A DNA stretch of 64,000 nt, from contig NC_079219.1 of NCBI RefSeq assembly GCF_029633865.1, forward strand, positions 10,443,306-10,507,305. Direction: 5' to 3'. This DNA is from Lampris incognitus. Taxonomy: Eukaryota; Chordata; Actinopteri; Lampriformes; Lampridae. The translations under genes and the position numbers were made by a program. This document shows, one piece after another, positions 1 through 11,530 of the stretch; within the stretch, counting starts at the first letter, position 1; every line of letters starts with the position of its first letter. The notes beneath the pieces are model-generated. The model was not told the origin of the DNA and ran no database searches. It saw only the letters and a list, made by a program, of their open reading frames with translations.

Positions 1-242
1 TCCTTTAACTTTCCTGTGCATGTGTATAAAACTAATGTGAGACCAGTAAAAGAGGAAACAGCCGGCTGCGGTTCAGCTGACGGCAATTTGTTCGTTCCTC
101 TTCTCCTTTTTATGATCCATGATCTGTCTGACTATCTGTTCCCATCATTGAAAGGTCACTTTTAACGATGGCAATTTGATTTGATTTGTGGTTGGACTTG
201 ATTCGATGTCACCCTCATGAAATTCAGGTGTCCTGATATGGT

Positions 243-482
243 TTTCCGGTGTAGTGTCGAACTCTGTTTCCCCATCAAGATCTGTTTCCCCCTTGCCAGA
301 GTTCGATACAACACCAGGACGCTTGATTAACCTTAACATGACCTTTAACCTCAACCTAACCCTAACCTAACGCTTACCCTAACCTAATACTTACCTTAAC
401 CTAATTGTAACCGATAGCTAACCTGTTTCCATAGGGGGAAACAGATCTCAACAGGGAAACAGAGTTTGACACAACACCGGAA
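243..482. repeat. Foldback (MITE-like) element with telomere-like core
   Basis: Two arms of about 50 bp (243-292 and 433-482) are imperfect reverse complements of each other. Both carry the words CTCTGTTTCCC and AGATCTGTTTCCCCC (or their complements). Between them lies a degenerate CCTAACC/CCTTAACC run at about 340-410 that resembles vertebrate telomere repeat. No transposase is present and no target duplication was recognised. Confidence 0.6.
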
Positions 483-569
483 GACTACATTTTTACATTT
501 AGAGTGAATAACTTCCTCTATGAATCCTTTACAGATTAATGATTTCATGTTAAAAGGAATAACAAGGCA

Positions 570-770
570 GGCGCCCAGGTAGCGTAGCGGTCTATTCTGT
601 TGCCTACCAACACAGGAGGTCGGCGGTTCGAATTCCCGTGTTATCTCCAGCTTGGTCGGGTGTCTCTACAGACACCATTGGCCGTGTCTGCAGGTGGGAA
701 GCTGCATGTGAAGAGTGGGGTAATTGGCCAAGTACAATTAGGGAGAAAAAAAAGGGGGGTGGGTAGATAA
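570..770 (+). repeat. tRNA-derived SINE, family B (internally deleted)
   Basis: The head has a tRNA-like A-box region (GTAGCGTAGCGGTCTATTC) and a B box (GGTTCGAATTCCC). It is followed by the family body ending in TAATTGGCC and a G-rich tail. Compared with the copies at 49.1 and 43.3 kb, the middle of the body is missing. Six other copies lie in the window. Confidence 0.75.
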
Positions 771-1089
771 AATAAATAAATAAATGAATAAATAAATAAC
801 ATGTAATTGTAGAACAATTGACTAGAACAAACAAGTATCTGGTATGAATATCGTGTTATTGTCAATAAGACTGTCGTGCAAATACATGGGACCAACATCC
901 ACAATCCGAAAACTCGCCTAGTTTTTATTCAGTCCCAGTGATGTCGGTGTAATGTTGGCTGACGTGACTACTAAAGTTTCAGAAAGATCAGGCGCGTCAA
1001 AATAAAAAAAGATTATTTCATTTCGTGCCTCTTGTCCACACGACATATCGAATAGTGAACACAACAACCGAATACCTGCTGCAAATATC

Positions 1090-2105
1090 TGCAATTTGTG
1101 TCCTATTTGTTGTGCTCCTGTTGGTTTTGGCACCAAACACTTTGGCCTCTTGAATGTGAGATCTCTGGGTAATAAATCCTTTATCATTAATGATGTTATT
1201 GTTTCTACTAATCTGGACTTTTTTATGATTACTGAGACATGGCGGTCCCCAGGCGACACCGTTCCCCTGGTTGAGGCTAGCCCCCCTGATTTTGCATATT
1301 TTCATATTCCCAGGCCCTCTGGTAGAGGAGGTGGCCTAGCTGTTTTTATAAGTTAGGTTTCAAGTGCCATCCAGCTACTTTTGTTCATTTTATCTTGAGG
1401 TTTTATGTTTTTTTAATCACTGCCCCCCCTTTACTCTGCATCTTAATTTATAGGCCCCCTAACTCAGTTTTATGTCTGAGTTTTCTGACCCTCTATCTAT
1501 TGTCATGCCAAACTATGACAGGGTGCTTATTCTTGGCGATTTTAATATTCATGTAAGTTGTCCTTCCCATTCCCTCACCTCACATGTTTTTTGGATCTTA
1601 TAGATTCTTTTAACCTCATTCAATCTGTTAAAGGAGACACATCTTAGACCTTGTGCTCTCTCCCTGTTATATTTTGAATTGATTTTAAAATGTAATTGCC
1701 CAATTCTAAGGCTTTAAATGGTCTTGCTCCTAAATACATTTCTGATTTATAGACTTGGTTTATGCCCCCTCGACAAATTAAGATGGAGCCCTGCTGGTTA
1801 TTCCCAGGTCTTGGTTTGTTATAGTTGGTGATCGGGCTTTTGCTGTTACAGCCCCGCACTATGGACCCCTCTTCCTGTTGAACTAAGACAAACAAAGTCT
1901 CTAGCTTCTTTTAACGCTCACCTTAAAACTTTTATTTTTATGAACGCTGTTCCAAATGTTTTCATTTTCACTCTTACTTATTTGATTTTACTCTTATTTT
2001 TGCCTTGTCTGGTTTTATTTCTTTGTAAAACACTTTGTAACATTGTTTTAAAAAGTGCTATAAAAATAAAGTTCTTATTATTAATTATTATTATTATTAT
2101 CACCA
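1090..2105 (+). pseudogene. L2/CR1-like LINE, endonuclease start joined to 3' end
   Basis: The first part (1096-1356) translates to an apurinic-type endonuclease N-terminus with LNVRSLGNK and FFMITETW motifs typical of CR1/L2/Rex LINEs. From about 1690 the sequence encodes the end of a LINE reverse transcriptase (GLAPKYISDL), broken by stops. It finishes with AAAGTGCTATAAAAATAAAG and an ATT-rich tail, a usual L2-type 3' terminus. Most of the reverse transcriptase is missing, so this is an internally deleted copy. Confidence 0.65.
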
Positions 2106-2205
2106 CGCTAATTGTAAAAATTCAAGTCCCTCAAGACAAACAGCTGAAAGCTTTGCACCTTACCCGGTTTATTTGAGAGTCTTACTACCTCTTCTCCTCT
2201 TACAG

Positions 2206-2328
2206 TTGGTGTGGTGCTGCTGCAGGAGACACTACAGCGGCTTGGGCCCCTACGACCAGCTGAACCCCGCCAACGACATCCCGCTCTACAGCACGCACAG
2301 CCAATTCCGGTACAACGGGCAAAATTAC
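2206..2328 (+). CDS. Candidate internal exon of an unidentified membrane protein
   Basis: A pyrimidine-rich acceptor (CTTCTCCTCTTACAG) precedes 41 open codons that end at a good donor (TAC|GTGAGT). Both phases are 0. The peptide begins LVWCCCRRHYSGLGPYDQLN and ends RYNGQNY. The cysteine-arginine start suggests the cytosolic edge of a transmembrane segment encoded in an earlier exon outside or at the edge of the window. Base composition is GC-rich compared with its repeat-filled surroundings. I do not recognise the protein, and no neighbouring exon on this strand is secure; the best candidate partner is the weak exon at 10581. Confidence 0.45.
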
Positions 2329-2624
2329 GTGAGTGGCTCCGACCAAACCGACTCTGAGTCTAAAACCAATACTTTATATGGGGAAAATTCACTTGACGGA
2401 GAAGGAAGGTTTCATTTGAACAGTCATCCACCCCTTTTTCTTCATATTCAAAGATTCAAAAGGTTTATTTGTCACGTGCTTCAAGTACAATATGAGCAGT
2501 GATATGATTTTTTCTTTTTGCAAACTGTGCAGCGAAAGAGGTGGAACGTCAAAGAGACTAAAATAAAATACAGTAAATTTTGAAAAAAGTTTAAAATCCG
2601 GAGATATGCAATGTGCAGTTATAC

Positions 2625-2628
<4 letters not shown>

Positions 2629-2677
<49 letters not shown>
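2629..2677. repeat. (AT)n microsatellite
   Basis: About 24 uninterrupted AT units directly precede a LINE 3' end. Confidence 0.95.
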
Positions 2678-2678
<1 letters not shown>

Positions 2679-2684
2679 GTGAGG

Positions 2685-2893
2685 CAAATGCTGAATATGG
2701 AGCTGTCAGGGAAGAGGAAGAAGAAGGCCAAAGGGGAGGTTTATGGATGTGGTGAGGGAGGACGTGAAGGTGGCTGGTGTGACAGAGGAAGATGCAGAGG
2801 ACAGGAAGAGATGGAAACGGATGATCTGTTGTGGCGACCCCTAACGGGAGCAACCAAAAGTAGTAGTAGTAGCAGTAGTAGCAGTAGTAGTCT
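2685..2893 (+). pseudogene. LINE reverse transcriptase C-terminus with (AGT)n tail (family R)
   Basis: This encodes the conserved LINE tail peptide (NMELSGKRKK, then frame-shifted VREDVKVAGVTEEDAEDR). It ends in GTGGCGACCCCTAACGGGAGC and an AGT trinucleotide tail. The same family occurs at 17.4 kb on minus and 54.3 kb on plus; a divergent relative lies at 6.5 kb. The 5' end is truncated at the AT microsatellite. Confidence 0.75.
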
Positions 2894-3349
2894 GTGAGGC
2901 AAAGGGGCAGTAGTCGCGTGGGTTCGAATCCCACTTCTGACACCATGTTTCGTGTTCTCATGAATGACGCAGGGTTAGTATTCATAACCTGGTTTATTAA
3001 CCAACATGACGAGGATGCAATAAGACGACATATGTGTAGCTGGCATCCAGCACTATCGCTTCGCGGGCCCTCACCCGGTAACCTGTATAACTGAGTGTTC
3101 CTCAGTACGGTGTCTGCAGTGGCTCAGTAAACATCATCAATGACACAGTCACTGATCTACAGTCGCAGGTTCTTATTACGTGTACACAGTACACACAGTG
3201 TGAGTTACAAATGTTATTGTTATATGGTGTTTGGCGTCCTCGCAGCCTGGGGAAAGACACTTCTTCTGGGTCTCTGTGTTGGCTGTGTGGCTGCGGAGGC
3301 ATGTACCGGACCACAGTGGCTGAAACAGTCAAACAGTTATTGGAGTGAT

Positions 3350-3960
3350 GGAGATCCATAATAATCCTTCTAGCCCTGGTCCTGCACTGCCTGCTGTTAA
3401 GTCCTGTAGGGGGGTGACTGGGAATCCCCATTGGAAGCCAGACATAAGTGAGATGTGAGCGGCGCGTAAGCGTGTGGACCCGGTGGTGTGCTCAGCCGAC
3501 CGTACCACTCTGCAAGGCTTTCTGGTCTTGAGAGGTACAGTTCCCATACTGGGTGGCGATGCACCCTACCAGGATGCTGAACTTCCTCAGCTGCCTGAGA
3601 TGATAAAGACGCCACCTCACCTTTTTCAAAGTGTTTGTATGAAGTGTCCACGTTAGGTCCTCAGTGATGCGAACACTGAGGTACCTGAAGCTGCTCACCC
3701 TCTCTACTAGGACCCCATTGATAGAAAGAGGGGTGTAGGTCCTGTCTTTCTGAGCTCCTTGGTTTTGCTGATGCTCAGGGAGTGGCTGTTGGCCTGGCAA
3801 CACAGGGACAGATCCTTCACCTTCTCCAGGTTCGCCATCTCGTCACTGCAGATCAGGCCTACCACCACCGTGTCATCAGCAAACTCGATGATGGTGCTGC
3901 AGCTGCTCATGGCCACGCAGTCATGTGTACAGACAGTATACTGGTCATCTACAGTTCAAT
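3350..3960 (-). pseudogene. L2/Rex-like LINE reverse transcriptase fragment
   Basis: Minus-strand reading contains the RT catalytic box FADDTVVVGLI, a downstream LSISKTKEL, and the segment VERVSSFRYLSVRITEDLTW followed by LVGCIATQYGNCT. These are the usual palm and thumb blocks of L2/CR1-type elements. Frames change at least twice and the C-terminus is scrambled after about 3490, so it is a dead copy. Confidence 0.7.
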
Positions 3961-4277
3961 GTAATCAGTGTAGTCCACAATCCTTGTCCAGTGTAAAAGT
4001 CCATGGTTCAGACAAAACTAACACGATGCTACAGCAGTCTTGGTGAACTCCAGTGCTCATATTAAAAATGTACCAGCATTGTTACTGCTAAATCCCCTCT
4101 TTTGGTGTATGTCCATGGAAAGGGATACTCCCGTTTGTCAATGCTTCATTCGCCTCTCACTAGTTCCGGGTGTGACATGTCAGAAAAGTCATTTAAGCAG
4201 GCAGGCAGGTAGGAAGACAGACAGACAGATAGACAGATAGATAAGTGTTGGCTTTTGCTGATATTATCCACTTGATG

Positions 4278-4652
4278 TGGCGGCACGGTGGCACAGTGGT
4301 TAGTGCGGTCGCCTCATAGCAAGAAGGTTCTGGGTTCGAGCCCCGGGGTAGTCCAACCTTGGGGGGGGTCATCCTCTGGGTGGAGTTTGCATGTTCTCCC
4401 TGTGTCTGCCTGGGTTTCCTCCGGATGCTCCGGTTTCCTCCCACAGTCCAAAGACATGTAGGTCAGGTGAATCAGCCATACTAAATTGTCCCTAGGTATG
4501 AGTGTGTGTGTGTGCATATGCTGGCCCTGTGTGATGGCCTGGCGGCCTGTCCAGGGTGTCTCCCTGCCTACCGCCCAATGACTGCTGGGATAGGCTCCAG
4601 CATCCCCACAACCTTGAGAGCAAGATAAGCGGGTCGGATAATGGATGGATGG
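4278..4652 (+). repeat. tRNA-derived SINE, family A, with target duplication
   Basis: Starts with a tRNA-like head (GTGGCACAGTGGTTAG, B box GGGTTCGAGCCCC). A long body follows (TTTGCATGTTCTCCC, GGTTTCCTCCCACAGTCC), and the copy ends in a GGAT repeat tail. It is flanked by a perfect 12-bp duplication ATCCACTTGATG at 4266-4277 and 4653-4664, so both boundaries are exact. Confidence 0.85.
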
Positions 4653-4664
4653 ATCCACTTGATG

Positions 4665-5224
4665 CAATACCAAACAATACCAATTCAACTGGGTACATGC
4701 TTGTGCTACATTTTGATTAAAAACGACATCAAAGTGGTGCATGCCTTTCACAAGTTATTTTGGCAGTAAATTAAATATCTTCCTGCTCATTTGTTAATTT
4801 TCAGAGTGAGCGCATAGTCAGAAACTGCATGGATTTACTATCACGTTTAACTGTATAAGAAATAGGATATACAAAACCACTCACAATCTGAGGAGTGGGG
4901 GGGGGTAGCGAGTCTTCTTTTTTCTTTGCTTCTATAACAGCCACACAGATGATACTTAAAGACTCAATCTGTGATTTATTTGGCCATATAAAATGGAGGT
5001 ATATTTACATACATAATTATACAGTTTGAAGTATAGCTGTAAAATAAGCATTGTGTGCCTTTCTGAATTGATGGTAATTGAAAATATGGGCCTGTTTTAC
5101 TCCAATTTTTACATCTATTACCGATGTGAACAAACTTTAGAAAACATTAGAAAATCAGATTTCGTTGTCGTTTAGTGTTAGACCTTGTATGAAGAGTAAG
5201 AGCAGCTTCCAGTCCGTGTTTCAC
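4665..5224. other. No gene recognised
   Basis: AT-rich sequence with no convincing exon, RNA gene or repeat boundary. Confidence 0.5.
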
Positions 5225-5365
5225 AGTTGTTGTTTTTTTTTAGGGAGTTGTTCCTTATCTGACACGAGGGTCTAAGCACAGGATGTTGTGTTGCTGTAAA
5301 GCCCCTTGAGGCAAATTTGGAATTTGTGATACTGGGCTACACAAATAAAATTGACTTGACTTTGG
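5225..5365 (+). repeat. LINE/SINE 3'-end repeat
   Basis: Runs from TTAGGGAGTTGTTCCTTAT to TACACAAATAAAATTGACTTG. The same sequence occurs at about 47290-47430, where it is joined to more upstream sequence. The ending resembles the 3' terminus of fish L2-type elements. Confidence 0.6.
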
Positions 5366-5635
5366 TAGCAGGGTGACCCTTCGGATTACATTTGGATTAA
5401 GGATTGTACTTTTAAAGATTAAATATTACGGAACATATTATAAAATGTTACAAAAAAACCCCAAAACCAAACACAAATATTAAAAAACAAGTAGACACCA
5501 GTTGTTGACATAGACACCAAACATGCAAACCAGCTGCTGTCTCTGCAGAAGTAGACACACTTGCTCTGGCTTTCTCTTTTTTCCCTCTGTCAGTCTTTCT
5601 GTCTCTCTGTAAGTGTTTTCCATTTCCAAATCCAA

Positions 5636-6007
5636 GACCCTGTTTACACTTGGTTTTAAAATGTGTTTTTTTGCGATCGGATCACAAGTGGACAGCGCTA
5701 AATACAAGTGTAAACAACCACCCAAACGTTTTGTGAACCGGTTACTCAAACCACTTGCCAAGGTGGTCTGGGACGCATTTGACCACGTCTTTTGTAGTGT
5801 AAACGCTAATGCGTCCTGATGCGTTCCTGACAAGGACGTAACGGGAAATCTTCTCCTTCTTCGGAGTAACGACATCTGATCACAAGTGGTCAGCAGGACA
5901 CATTTGGAGACGCATGATAGACACAGGTGTAAGCGGTGATGTGTCTCGCTGTCCACTTGTGATCCGATCGCCCAAAACGCATTTTAAAACCAAGTGTAAA
6001 CAGGGTC
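5636..6007. mobile_element. MITE family E, copy 1
   Basis: The terminal inverted repeats begin GACCCTGTTTACACTTGG and extend about 28 bp (to AAAATG). The body is non-coding, with internal TGATCACAAGTGG words. Flanks CAA/AAA suggest a degraded 3-bp target duplication. Two more copies lie at 44472 and 52493. Confidence 0.8.
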
Positions 6008-6037
6008 AAAGACACAGTTCAAATCCAATTCGTGCTA

Positions 6038-6038
<1 letters not shown>

Positions 6039-6086
<48 letters not shown>
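6039..6086. repeat. (CA)n microsatellite
   Basis: About 24 CA units. Confidence 0.95.
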
Positions 6087-6089
<3 letters not shown>

Positions 6090-6429
6090 GCTGTGAATGG
6101 CTAGTGATTTGAAGCAGAGTGTGTGTCTGTGCTTCCTCTGTGTGTGTTCATAGTCATGTCTTTGTGTTGCCTCTGTCCAGAGTAACCTGATGCATGGGAA
6201 ACCTTAGACATCCTCACTACAGCCCACAGCCAAACATAGTACCACAGTGCATTTCAATACACATGGTACACAGACAGCAGGACATCTAACAGACTAGCTT
6301 AGTACCACTGTACATACTGGTACACATTGTACAGGAAAAAGTACATGCAAACCGTGTGTCATCTGCACAGCAGTGGAAATCGAGTCCATATCTATGAACA
6401 ATCTGGCCAAAGTGAGAGATACAAAGAAA

Positions 6430-6990
6430 AAAGCAAAGGACCAAGAACCAAAGTTAACCACAATCTTCTTCTTCTTTCAGCTTGTTCCCTGTTTCTCAGG
6501 GGTTGCCACAGCAGAGTTTTGCCCTCCATAGCTTTCGGTCTGACGCATCCCTCTCCTGCAGTCTAACCCTCCTCATGTCCTCCTCTATCTGGTCTCTCCA
6601 TCTTTTTCTTGGTCTTCCTCTTTTTCTTTTGCCAGGTAGTATTTCCAGGTCCAATACCTTCTTTCCTATATAGTTTATGCCTCCTCTTTGTACATGTCCA
6701 AACCATCTCAATCTTGTCTCTCTCAACTTCTGATCCATTCCTCTGATCTTGAACACAGCTCTCACTTCTTCATTTCTCTTCCAGTCTTTTCTAGTCACTC
6801 CCAAGGACCAGTGCAGCATGTTCATCTCTGCTACCTGTAATGTAGATTCTAGCCTCTCTGTTGTTGTCACTGCTTCCATACCATAGAACATGGCAGGCCT
6901 AACCACTGGTTTGTATACCGTGCTCTTTACCCTCAACGGCCTTCTTTTGTCACAAAGTACTCCAGCTACCTTTCTCTATGAATTCCAGTT
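6430..6990 (-). pseudogene. LINE reverse transcriptase C-terminus (family R relative)
   Basis: The minus-strand frame 6496-6936 is open and encodes VVRPAMFYGMEAV, then LRWFGHVQRGG and [20 protein letters not shown], ending near CCGNP. This is the common C-terminal block of fish RTE/R-like LINEs, related to the copies at 17.4 and 54.3 kb. No catalytic YADD part is present, so it is 5'-truncated. Confidence 0.75.
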
Positions 6991-7204
6991 AAAGTTAACC
7001 ACAATGATGTAGCAGTACCACGAAAGACACATTTATCTGTTTTCTCAGATAGATATGACTTTTGTCAGGACACAGCCAGTCCAGAAACGCCTATATGTAA
7101 TTCTTGAGGCTGTGGAGGGTGACAGAAAGGTTACGAGACCACTTCTCCTTTTGACCACAAAGCCGTGGGGTTGTTTATTTCCTCCACCAAACTCAAAGTG
7201 CACA

Positions 7205-7570
7205 GTTCCATCCATCCGTTTTCCAAGCCGCTTATCCTAATTAGGGTCACAGGATGCTGGAGCCTATCCCAGCAGTCATAGGGCGGCAGGCAGGGAAACA
7301 CCCTGGACAGGTCGCCAATCCATCTCAGGGCAGACACATTCACACCTAGGGACAATTTACTACAGCCAATTCATCTGACCTACATGTTTTTGGACTGTGG
7401 GAGGAAACCGGAGCACTTGGAGGAAACCCACGCAGACATGGGGAGAACATGCAACCACCACACAGAGGACAACCTGGGATGACCTCCAAGGTTGGACAAC
7501 CCTGGGGTTCAAACCCAGGACCTTCTTGCTGTGAGGCGACAGCGCTAACCACTGAGCCACCATGCTGTCC
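7205..7570 (-). repeat. SINE family A, minus copy
   Basis: Read on minus: head GGTGGCTCAGTGGTTAG, B-box region, GGTTTCCTCCCACAGTCC-type body, ending at the TGGATGGA tail. Full length. Confidence 0.85.
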
Positions 7571-7739
7571 ACTTTGCAATGGCATTTCGACCCATAAATA
7601 AAATATGCACAGTTCACAATCATAAACTCAGGCTGGTCGACACGCTAGCTCACAACCACCAAACATCGCAACCCCGTGTCTACCCACAGTCCCCTTCTGC
7701 TAACCCCTGAACCCACCGTCTTAAAGGGACAGTCTCTGG

Positions 7740-8165
7740 TCAACATGGCGAATGTCTAACTTGCCTAAAGTAGGTCACTACAAGGCGATCTAAGAGTGTA
7801 AAATGATCAGTGATGTCAAAGGCTACACAAAGATCAAGTCAAAATATCACTGAGGTGGAATCAAAATCCACTGCAAGCAGAAGATCATTTATGACTTTCG
7901 TTAGCATAGTTTCAGTAGACAAGCCCCGAATGTAGAGTAAAATGGTTCAAATAAGATTGTTATTGGACAAAATGGCCTTAAATTGTTTAACCACAACTAC
8001 TCCTGGATTTTCTAAAAGAAAGCAAGGTTTGAGATTGGTCTGTAGTTGTTGAGTATCCCTGGATCAGGGTTTGGTTTCTTTAAAAGAAGTTTAATCAAGG
8101 CAGTTTTAAAAACAGTCAAGATGAGTTAAGGGAGCAGCCATGGAACAGCCAAAGTTACTTAAAAA
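7740..8165 (-). pseudogene. L2-like LINE reverse transcriptase, N-terminal part
   Basis: Minus-strand translation shows LLKKPNPDPGILNNYRPISN followed, after frameshifts, by a VINDLLLAVD block. These are RT domains 0-2 of L2/Rex LINEs. It is heavily mutated and lacks the catalytic aspartates. Confidence 0.65.
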
Positions 8166-8309
8166 AGTTTAGCAGGAAGGGGGCCAAACTGGCAAGTTGT
8201 GGGTTTGGCAGCTGTCACCAAGTTGGACAATAAATCAAGCGAGGCAGACTGAAAATTCAACAGTACACAATTGACCATGGAAGCACTGGAAGATCTTACC
8301 ATCACATAG

Positions 8310-8560
8310 TCTGTACTACTGCTACTACTACTATTACTATTGCTAATAATACTGCAATTACTGCTGCTACTAGTGCTGCTAATGTTGTTATTGTTACTGA
8401 TAATATTACAACTACTAGGCAAGGCAAATTTATTTTCATAGCACGTTTCAGCTTCAAGGCAATTCAACGTGCTTTACATAAAACATCAAAGACATTAAAG
8501 TATAACAAAACAACAACTAGCAGCACTGTATCAGACAGCATGAAATCAAACCCCCGCTAC
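8310..8560 (-). repeat. LINE 3' end with ACT/ATT tail, minus orientation
   Basis: Plus-strand word GGCAAGGCAAATTTATTTTC is the complement of the 3' terminus of the LINE at 8.96-9.78 kb. An adjoining degenerate trinucleotide run (8310-8412) is the tail. Confidence 0.6.
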
Positions 8561-8959
8561 AAATGGGTTTGATTGTTTCAGATCTGTGTTGGGTGTTTGT
8601 ATTGTCACAACAACTTAAGACACCCAAGAGTTCATATCCCATCAGTAACATAATGCATCTCTTCCAGGGAGACATGGAGAAACCAATGAAAAGCCGGACA
8701 GGGATGTACATTGTCAACCAATAGTTTTCCATGGCCAATGCGCTCACCGCATCATAAGGTGAGTTGGTGGCCTGGCTGCCAAAAGACTACGAGTCACATC
8801 GCCAAACACAGATTTACACATTTTATACCACCTGCTTTTAACTATCTCTTCTGTGCTGTTGTAACCTCTGTAAGTCTGTTTGAGGGGCTTTTACTGTTAT
8901 TAATCTCCCAACTGTAAAGTTAAGCTCAGTAAACTCAGGAAACAGGAAGAACTGTACAG

Positions 8960-9965
8960 GAGTTTAACTACTATTGTTGTGATAGTCATGGTACAGTCAT
9001 ATCACTTGAAGAATATATCAAGAAATAAAGGATTTGTGTCTCAGCAGGATTTGGAAAAACTTGTCCATGGATTTATCTTCAGTCGACTCGACTGCGGTAA
9101 CAGCGTCTTTACAGATCTCTCTAAAAACATCGATCGAACAGCTGCAGCTGATTCAGAATGCCACTGCTTGAATTTTTCCTAAGACCAAAAAAGTGAATCA
9201 CATCACTTCAGTTCTGAGGTCTTTACACTGACTTCCTGTCCGTCAAAGAATTAATTTTAAAACTCTGCTCTTGGATTATAAAGCACTGAGTGGTTTAGGG
9301 CCAAAGCACATTCTGATCTGATTCATTCTGATCTTCTGCTACGCTATGAACCATCCAGACCTCTCAGATCACCTGGGACAGGTCTGCTTTCTGTCCTTAA
9401 AGTCAAAACTAAACATGGAGAGTCGGCTTTCAGTTTTTGTGCACCACACATCTGGAACAAACTCCCAGAAAAAACTGCAGGTCTGCTGCAACTCTCAGTT
9501 CTTTTAAATAAAGGCTGGAGGCCTTCCTGTTTGCCGCTGCCTTTTACTCAATCAAATTTTAAACTTTAAAGTATCATCTTCCACTGCACTGTAACTTTTG
9601 CTCCCCTGTTTTATCTGTCTTAGCTAATTTTTCTCTATCTTTTCATTTGTATTTAAATTTCTTTTTTATTGCCTTTTGTTCCTTTTAAATTTTGTCTTAA
9701 TGCCTTTTATGATTTATGTAAAGCACTTTAAATTGCCTTGTTGCTGAAATGTGCTATACAAATAAATTTGCCTTGCTTTACAGTAGTAGTAATAGCAGTA
9801 GCAGTAATAGTAGTATTACTAATAGTGGTAGAAGTAGTGGTAATACTAATAGTGGTAGTAGTAGTAGGAGTAGTAGTAGTAGTAGTAATAGCAGCAGCAG
9901 TAGCAGCCAGCAGTTGTAGTAGTGGTTGTAGTAGCAGTTGTAGTAGGAGTTATAATAGTAGTAGT
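8960..9965 (+). pseudogene. L2-like LINE 3' end with long (GTA)n tail
   Basis: Encodes decayed RT thumb and C-terminal sequence (QQDLEKLVHGFIFSRLDCGN; LLRYEPSRPLRS; APHIWNKLPEK) with several stops. It then has a 3' UTR ending in GTGCTATACAAATAAATTTG, followed at 9781-9965 by an imperfect GTA/GTAGT microsatellite that is probably the expanded tail. Confidence 0.75.
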
Positions 9966-10580
9966 GGTAAACTTAATTTTTACTCCAGAATTATCTGGTG
10001 AGTTGGTTGAGATTCAATGAAATTCTGTAGTTCAGATAAAAGGTCTTTCAGGAGACTCCGGTAAAATATAACTTAATTGGTATTAATATTTCATTTCCTT
10101 GAGGTTAAAAGAATGATAAGAAATATAAGACTGGACGCTCTGGTCGTATTTTAGTTGTTATTCTATCAGTAGTCGAATAATTTCAAGCGCCCGGATTGTT
10201 TGGTTTCCCATTCTCATGAAAAAAATATCAGTTATATTTCAAGTCTAACTTGTTAATCTGTTAAAGTTCCTTTAACAGAGTCATCACCAAGTGTTTGAAA
10301 GACGGCAAAGCAGAGAAATATAGATTAAAAAAAGAAAAACAGCATGGGCCTTTGGAACGTGCTTGTGTTTGTGACTCAGAAAGGTCACATAAGAGTGCCA
10401 AAGATCAACAAAGGAGTGGAAATAAAGATCTTTTTAATGTCAGGAATGATTTGGCTCTTTTGTGTTGCCTTTCTAATTATTGACATAAAGGGTCTGGTAT
10501 GTAAAACTGGGATAAGCAGTGACATCATCTTGATAAGATGGGTGTTATTTTAGTCACGTGTTTGTCTTGACGTCTCCCAG
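9966..10580. other. No gene recognised
   Basis: Short open frames only. Nothing with coding character or repeat boundaries that I can support. Confidence 0.4.
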
Positions 10581-10718
10581 AGTCTGTCCTGCTGAGGGAC
10601 CGCAGCTGCACAAGGCGAAGACGAGGAAATGATAATTTCATGGGACCATCTGATTTTGTCTCTAGTGGGGGGTTTTTGTATGATTTTGTGGAATTAATTT
10701 TGTATGATAACAAATAAA
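10581..10718 (+). CDS. Weak candidate terminal exon with polyadenylation signal
   Basis: An acceptor-like CTTGACGTCTCCCAG is followed by a GC-rich stretch. In one phase this reads VCPAEGPQLHKAKTRK and stops at 10630-10632. AATAAA follows at 10713-10718 with a GT-rich region after it. It could be the end of a plus-strand gene that includes the exon at 2206, but no connecting exon is seen. Confidence 0.2.
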
Positions 10719-10921
10719 TGTTTGTGATGTCATGACTCCGAGTATATTTTTTTTGCGGATGCTAACATCCTGTCAGTGTTGTGTCAGGGCCAGGTTTTCT
10801 ACAGAGAATGATGACAGCAGGACAAATAAAACCACAACCGCTAGCAGAATATTCACACTACATCTCATTAGGAATTATATTTCATAACACACACACTTTC
10901 AGCTCAATCTATTTATTTATT

Positions 10922-11262
10922 TATTTCCACCCTTTTTTCTCCCCAATTGTACTTGGCCAATTACCCCACTCTTCCGAGCCGTCCCGGTCGCTGCTCCACC
11001 CCCTCTGCCGATCCAGGGAGGGCTGCAGACTACCACATGCCTCCTCCAATACACGTGGAGTCGCCAGCCGCTTCCTTTCACCTGACAGTGAGGAGTCTCG
11101 CCAGGGGGACGTAGCGCGTGGGAGGATCACGCTTACCCCACCCACCCACCCCGAACAGGCGCCCCGACTGACCAGAGGAGGCGCCAGCAACAACCAGGAC
11201 ACATACCCACATCCGGCTTTCCACCCGCAGACACGGCCAAGTGTGTCTGCAGGGATGCCCCA
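10922..11262 (-). repeat. SINE family B, minus copy, head missing
   Basis: Contains the family body (complement of GGGTGGGAAGCCGG..., GACAGTGAGGAGTCTCGCC, AGTACAATTGGGGAG). The tRNA head is truncated near 11262. Confidence 0.8.
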
Positions 11263-11404
11263 GGTCACTTTATCTTTTACCACTGAGTTTTGGCCTTGGA
11301 CGGTGTGTGAAATATGAACACGGGTGACATGCCTCTCTGCCAGTCAAACCCTCACATGTACCATCATAGAGTCTGATGGCGCATGACTACTGACACATAC
11401 ATGT

Positions 11405-11530
11405 AGCGAGCGAATTCGGGGGACAACGCAACCACAGAAACTGCCGCGGCCGGGACGCGAACCCGTATCGCCCGCACCGCAGGAGGCATCGCTAACCGCT
11501 CGACTAAAGGGTCAGACCCGCCAGCCAGCG
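11405..11530 (-). repeat. tRNA-like SINE, family C
   Basis: Minus reading gives CCCTTTAGTCGAGCGGTTAG, then a GGGTTCGCGTCCCGG B box and a GTTGCGTTGTCCCCC tail. Related copies lie at 16.5 and 19.3-19.6 kb. Confidence 0.65.

Noticed and set aside
4278-4380. Possible tRNA genes at SINE heads (also 570, 16500, 43720, 49144)
   Set aside because: A and B boxes are present, but acceptor and anticodon stems do not form a full cloverleaf and the sequence continues into SINE bodies.
10781-11317. 178-codon open frame
   Set aside because: It lies mostly in SINE B on the opposite strand; no homology or splice context.
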